Assembly: GCA_965220205.1 (NCBI GenBank)
Contig: OZ244812.1
Span: 2,852,001 to 2,916,000, forward strand
DNA: 64,000 nucleotides
Direction: 5' to 3'
Source: G965220205 sp965220205
GTDB taxonomy: Bacteria; Chloroflexota; Dehalococcoidia; Lucifugimonadales; Australimonadaceae
Below are positions 60,624-64,000 of this stretch, piece by piece (position 1 is the first letter of the stretch; each line of letters begins with the position of its first letter). Under the pieces are notes generated by a model that ran no database searches, had not been told where the DNA came from, and saw only the letters and a list, made by a program, of their open reading frames with translations. Position numbers and translations under genes: made by a program.

Positions 60624-61499
60624 CTAGGCGGCCTGGGCCTGCTGCATCTGCCGGAGCTTGTTGGCGGCGGCCTCCACCAGCGGGCCAAGCTCGGTGCCGT
60701 CCAGGTCGTCGAGGCTCTTGCCCGTCCGGTCCGTGACGGCCGTCCGCACCTGGTCCTCGTCGAGGCCCTGCTCGGCGGCGATCTCGATGAGCCGCTTCCG
60801 CAGCTTTTCGATCTGGGACTCATTGCGCCTGTCCCCCGATCCAGTCGAGGGCAAGCTCTGAGCCTGCCGAACGGGGCCCTTGCCGTTGGCCTGGGCCTGC
60901 CCGGACCTGCCGTTGGACGGGGCGGGAACGCGCTGCGGTTGCGGCGCGGTGCCGACCTGCGGCTGGTCGCCGTAGAACGCGTTGCCGAACTGGACGCCGA
61001 AGCTGCGGAAGGCCCGCTTCAATCCGTCCGTGACGGCGCCCTTGATGGCAGTGTCATGCCCGTCGAAGGTCTCCTCCGCCACCGGGTGAACGCCGACGTC
61101 GGTGCGGGGCAGAGCGCCCGCCACGGAGACCCGCACCGGTGCGCTGTAGCCCTGTTCCACCTTCACCTCGCCGGTCTGGGGGTTGACCGTCTCGATCCGG
61201 CGCAGGGTCACGTCGCCCACAAGCTCGTAGCCCCACCCCCCGTAGCCGAATATCGCGTTGGCCTGGGCGATGACGATGTGGCCTTCGAGGTAGTCGAAGG
61301 ACCTGCCGCCGCGCCCCTTGCGCTGGGAGACGATGGCAGGGTCGATGGGCTGTCCGAGCGCCTGGCTGACGGCGGGCGAGAGCCCGTCCCAGAGCAGGTC
61401 GTGCTCGGCGGGGATGGCGGCGTCGGGCTTGTGCCCGTTGCCGTTGGCGTGCACCACGCCGTTACCGGTTCCGTTGTTGCTTCCGTTCTTGTTGAACAT
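60624..61499 (-). CDS. Rad52/Rad22-family single-strand annealing protein
   Basis: A 291-residue protein. The core RKGRGGRSFDYLEGHIVIAQ, ANAIFGYGGWGYELV and DTAIKGAVTDGLKRAFRSFG is the Rad52 annealase motif set (the F-G-x-x-G-W and the A-x-x-D-A-L-K-R-A-x-x-x-F-G blocks). The N-terminal 30 residues are Asn/Gly-rich and the C-terminal ~100 contain a second small helical domain after a flexible linker. It should anneal single strands for element recombination or replication, with SSB and the RecB-like nuclease. Confidence 0.88.
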   Translation of the reverse strand: MFNKNGSNNGTGNGVVHANGNGHKPDAAIPAEHDLLWDGLSPAVSQALGQPIDPAIVSQRKGRGGRSFDYLEGHIVIAQANAIFGYGGWGYELVGDVTLRRIETVNPQTGEVKVEQGYSAPVRVSVAGALPRTDVGVHPVAEETFDGHDTAIKGAVTDGLKRAFRSFGVQFGNAFYGDQPQVGTAPQPQRVPAPSNGRSGQAQANGKGPVRQAQSLPSTGSGDRRNESQIEKLRKRLIEIAAEQGLDEDQVRTAVTDRTGKSLDDLDGTELGPLVEAAANKLRQMQQAQAA

Positions 61500-61679
61500 C
61501 TCTATCTCCTTGCTTGTGTCTTGTTCCTGTAGCGAATGGCCGATGGGCGGACTCCCCTACGGGAAGCCGTGTGCGGGCGAAGCCCGTCGTGAATCGGGCA
61601 TAGGACCTCCTGGGTGGGTGAGAGTGGGAATGGGAGAGAAGCGGGCGGGGAAAGCCCGCCGGGGAGCGGCGGAGAGCCG
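61500..61679. other. Intergenic region with stacked GC palindromes
   Basis: About 180 bases between primase stop and Rad52 start. GGGCGGACTCCCC and GGGAAGCC at about 61534-61568 echo the hairpin family. GCGGGCGAAGCCCG and GCGGGCGGGGAAAGCCCGC (about 61572-61665) are further stems. No gene is seen. Confidence 0.5.
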
Positions 61680-62726
61680 CTAGCGGGCGGAGCGTGCCGC
61701 CAGCGAGAGCAGGCGGATGAAGGCGGCCTGTCCGTGGGGGAGGGCCGCAAGGTCTCCCACGTCGCCGACGCCCTGGGGAAGGGCGACGACGGCGGCCCTG
61801 CGACCCAGCAGGGTCAGAAGCCGCTCCGTCGCCTCACGGCCCGCGTCGTCGCTGTCGAAGGCGAGGAAGACGCGGGGGCAGCCCCGCAGAGAGGAGGCGA
61901 CGCGCTCGACGCCCTGGGTGCCCAGGGCAGCGACGGTTGGGATGCCCCATCCGGTAAGGGCGAGCCAGTCGAACAGGCCCTCCGCGACAATCGCCCAGGG
62001 GGGAGCGGGGCCGAGCCTGCCGAGCCCAAGCACCGGCTTGGGGCCGGGGAGAGCCTGGAAGCGGGGAGTCCGGCCGGGATCGACCGCTCGCCCGGCGAGC
62101 CAGCGGACGAGGCCGCCGGAGAGGTCGGGAACGACCACCATGCCGGCGAACCGCTCCGCTCCCCGCTCGGTGAACAGCCCGGAGTCCCCGATGCGCTTCT
62201 GGGAGAAGCCGAGGGACTCCAGGGCCTGCCGCAGCCCGACGCCCGGCGCATAGCCGAGACGGAGGCGGGCTGCGGCGACCGGGCCGACGCCCCGGGAGGC
62301 CAGGTACTCCCGCGCTTCTGAGGAACGCCGGAGATTACCGGCGTAGAAGCGCTCCGCCGCCGTCAGCAGGGCGGGGTCGCGGGGAGGCAGCGCGGCGGAC
62401 GTGGGACGCCGCGTTCGGGCTGGACGAATGGCGGCGCTGGGCGCAAGCCCAGGGCTGCCGTCCAGCCGCGCGATGGCATCGGGCAGCGACAGCCCCTCGG
62501 CCTGCTGGATGAAGTCCAGCACGTCCCCGCCGAGTCCGCACCCGAAGCAGTAGAACCGCTCCGAGTCGGCGTAGACCGTGAAGCTGCCCTCCGCCTCGTC
62601 GTGGAAGGGGCAGACGCCCTGGCGGACCCTGCCCCTTCCCCTGAGTCTGACTCCCGACGCCTCCACCGTGTCGCCTAGCGGGTGCCGGGCCTTCAGCGTC
62701 GGAATGTCCACGTTGGCCGTGACCAT
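61680..62726 (-). CDS. DnaG-like DNA primase (CHC2 zinc finger + Toprim)
   Basis: A 348-residue compact primase. The CHC2 zinc finger is CPFHDEAEGSFTVYADSERF YCFGCGLGGDVLDFI. The middle part contains ASRGVGPVAAARLRLGYAPG. The Toprim domain has AIVAEGLFDWLALTGWG and VFLAFDSDDAGREATERLL with the acidic catalytic pair. It is much shorter than chromosomal DnaG and lacks the helicase-binding C-terminal domain, as in phage and plasmid primases. The ATG at 62726 overlaps the upstream stop (TGATG); a GTG one codon earlier is possible. Confidence 0.9.
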   Translation of the reverse strand: MVTANVDIPTLKARHPLGDTVEASGVRLRGRGRVRQGVCPFHDEAEGSFTVYADSERFYCFGCGLGGDVLDFIQQAEGLSLPDAIARLDGSPGLAPSAAIRPARTRRPTSAALPPRDPALLTAAERFYAGNLRRSSEAREYLASRGVGPVAAARLRLGYAPGVGLRQALESLGFSQKRIGDSGLFTERGAERFAGMVVVPDLSGGLVRWLAGRAVDPGRTPRFQALPGPKPVLGLGRLGPAPPWAIVAEGLFDWLALTGWGIPTVAALGTQGVERVASSLRGCPRVFLAFDSDDAGREATERLLTLLGRRAAVVALPQGVGDVGDLAALPHGQAAFIRLLSLAARSAR

Positions 62727-63190
62727 CACGCACCTCCGTTCAGGGGCCGCAGGCCCCGGAGGCTGCGACCCGAGACGACCTTGCCGGGCCGCCAGCGCAT
62801 CCCCAGGACCGCCGCCACCTCCAGCGTCCCGTCGCCGTGGGGAACCAGCGCAGAGGCCCGTCCCGTGCCCTGGCTGTAGACCATCACGTCACCGCCGAAC
62901 CGCCGCCTGACCAGCTGCATCCACTCGGAGAAGGCCCACCGAGCCTCCCTCGGCGTTGCCTTAGAAGCGTCCACGCTTCCCATCACCGCCAGCGCGGTGT
63001 CGACGTCCCCGGCCTGCCGGAGCCGCCGGGCCTCGTGGATCGAGCGCGCCGCGCTCGGCTCCGCCGTCTCCGCCTCCTCCACCTTGAACATCGCCGCCAT
63101 GAGCTGGTCGACCAGCTCTTCGAGGCTGCGCCGGGGCCTGTCCACCGCCGTATCCGTCCGATTGCCTGCTACCAGTGTTGCCGTCGTCAT
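62726..63190 (-). CDS. 154-aa unknown protein coupled to the primase
   Basis: AAGGAGG lies seven bases before the ATG at 63190. SLEELVDQLMAAMFKVEEAE, then AARSIHEARRLRQAGDVDTA and ARWAFSEWMQLVRRRFGGDV. It is helical, with a short strand-rich end. The stop overlaps the primase start. It may be a primase accessory; no family recognised. Confidence 0.55.
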   Translation of the reverse strand: MTTATLVAGNRTDTAVDRPRRSLEELVDQLMAAMFKVEEAETAEPSAARSIHEARRLRQAGDVDTALAVMGSVDASKATPREARWAFSEWMQLVRRRFGGDVMVYSQGTGRASALVPHGDGTLEVAAVLGMRWRPGKVVSGRSLRGLRPLNGGA

Positions 63191-63252
63191 CGTGCACCTC
63201 CTTAGTGCCTGTGCTTTGTTGCCTTGCCGATTGCGCCCGCTTGCGGGCAAAG

Positions 63253-63286
63253 AAAGAGGGCCGTCCCCGGATGGAGACGACCCTTT
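63253..63286 (-). repeat. Intergenic hairpin before the 154-aa gene
   Basis: AAAGAGGGCCGTC and GACGACCCTTT pair around CCCCGGATGGA. It keeps the GGCCG...ATGGA layout of the family and the A-rich lead of the short repeats r1-r6. Confidence 0.7.
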
Positions 63287-63320
63287 GCGTGTTGGGATGG
63301 GTATGAGTGAGCCAGAGGCG

Positions 63321-63806
63321 TCAGCGTCTGAACCTGCGCACCGGAGGCCGGGGCATGAACCGCCGTAGCAGCATCCAGCCGATGCCCAGCCCGACGAGGT
63401 TCAGGAAGAAGAGCTCCACGTCGAGGGTCAGCAGCGGCGCCGCAATCACCAGGGCGACCACCGCAGGCACGACGACCCGCCTCTGCTTCCACCAGGGCTG
63501 CTTCTCAGGGGGCGTGACTGGCGCGTCGCGCACCGGTTCGTACGCCGTCCAGATGGGCAGCCCGATGAGCTCCTCCAGCTCGGTTATCACCACGCCGGCC
63601 GAGCAGCCCCCGGTGTGACAGCGGGTTTCGATGCCGTTGCCGTCCGGTCGCTGCCGAAACGCCAGCCCGTCCGACTTGCCGCCGTGACAGACCGCCGTCG
63701 TCGTCCAGAACCAGCCCCGCTCGAAGCTGACCCGGTGCGGCAGCAGGTTGGCGATCCTGAGCGCGCTCGGTCCCGTGTACCGCTCCTGTGTCCGTGTTTC
63801 GTCCAT
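63321..63806 (-). CDS. Primase-zinc-finger-like protein with C-terminal membrane helices
   Basis: A 161-residue protein; AAGGAGG precedes the ATG at 63806. WTTTAVCHGGKSDGLAFRQR, then ETRCHTGGCSAGVVITELEE resembles a CHC2-type finger (Cys-His ... Cys-His ... Cys, then a helix as in G-G-D-V-L-D-F-I of the adjacent primase). The C-terminal 70 residues hold two hydrophobic segments (VVVPAVVALVIAAPLLTLDV and VELFFLNLVGLGIGWMLL) and a basic tail. A zinc finger tethered to the membrane is unusual; it might anchor replication. Confidence 0.55.
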   Translation of the reverse strand: MDETRTQERYTGPSALRIANLLPHRVSFERGWFWTTTAVCHGGKSDGLAFRQRPDGNGIETRCHTGGCSAGVVITELEELIGLPIWTAYEPVRDAPVTPPEKQPWWKQRRVVVPAVVALVIAAPLLTLDVELFFLNLVGLGIGWMLLRRFMPRPPVRRFRR

Positions 63807-63872
63807 GTCTATGTACCTCCTTGCTGATTGGTATGCCGATGCCGTTGAACCCGTGACTCCGTGCCGAAGACG

Positions 63873-63914
63873 CACTCCGCCCGCGGTCGAATGTCGAACG
63901 CGGAAGACGGAGTG
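63873..63914 (-). repeat. Intergenic hairpin at the right end
   Basis: CACTCCG (63873-63879) pairs with CGGAGTG (63908-63914), with inner CCGCG/CGCGG complementarity. The remaining bases to the window end show no gene that I can support. Confidence 0.65.
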
Positions 63915-64000
63915 GGGTGAAAGAAGACGCAGCCCGCCCAGGGCGGATACCGTCCAAGTTGGGGAACGCTGCGAGACGTGAAGCGGCCAGCCTGCTCGAA

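Noticed and set aside
46305..63914. Integron cassette array with attC sites
   Set aside because: The intergenic hairpins lack the GTTRRRY/RYYYAAC core pair, several genes overlap without a hairpin, and no integrase is seen.

Overview
The window is GC-rich, densely coding bacterial DNA. The catabolic and stress genes in the first 9 kb, the very long FnIII/PPC surface proteins and the many degraded genes suggest an uncultivated, probably marine or host-associated Chloroflexota (SAR202/Dehalococcoidia-like) genome. This placement is an inference from gene content; no rRNA or other marker gene is present.

Layout. (1) 0-8.7 kb is ordinary chromosome with much decay: an ABC-type/4,5-dihydroxyphthalate decarboxylase-like fragment, an MFS exporter, a carboxymuconolactone decarboxylase, an FAH-family hydrolase and a SET protein. 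Between them lie a frameshifted membrane protein, a twice-frameshifted GNAT, a truncated aminoglycoside phosphotransferase, a VOC remnant, a permease/DUF4377 chimera and an IS5-type transposase tail. A ~100-bp repeat occurs twice. (2) 8.7-24.2 kb is a DNA phosphorothioation (PT) defence island of Ssp type. On the minus strand are sspA (cysteine desulfurase), sspE (DUF262/DUF1524 effector) and a sulfur-binding-domain HNH endonuclease. Divergently, on the plus strand, are sspB (DUF4007), sspC (ATPase) and sspD (PAPS-reductase-like), followed by an SspFGH-type module (PLD-helicase, 76-aa protein, DndD-like ATPase) and a 151-aa unknown. The island is visibly more AT-rich than its flanks, and related ~30-bp sequences lie at both edges. 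(3) 24.4-44.4 kb carries an M1 peptidase lipoprotein, a small membrane protein, a one-polypeptide GAF-PAS-kinase-receiver-wHTH regulator, and two giant secreted FnIII/PPC/cadherin/Calx-beta repeat proteins (1205 and 3305 aa). Each giant gene has the same duplicated leader, which holds a 13-C homopolymer about 270 bp before the start, and each is followed by an 81-aa HTH gene. (4) 44.5-64 kb is part of a plasmid- or ICE-like element transcribed almost entirely leftward. It has a PRTRC system (A, B, C, ThiF, possibly F), DUF2958, a SNF2 helicase, a DUF6094 methyltransferase, RadC, SSB, a RecB/Cas4-like nuclease, a TSCPD protein, a DUF7007 protein, Rad52, a DnaG-like primase, and small unknowns. 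Nearly every non-overlapping gene boundary here holds a GC-rich hairpin of one recurring design, and the left end holds six copies of a related short repeat.

How it fits together. SspABCD would place single-stranded phosphorothioates on self DNA. SspE, the SspFGH-like module and the SBD-HNH nuclease are three potential readers or effectors of that mark. The giant surface proteins look like phase-variable adhesin or matrix proteins. The right-hand element supplies its own replication and recombination proteins (primase, SSB, Rad52, nuclease, helicase) and probably a nucleoid/partition-like PRTRC apparatus.
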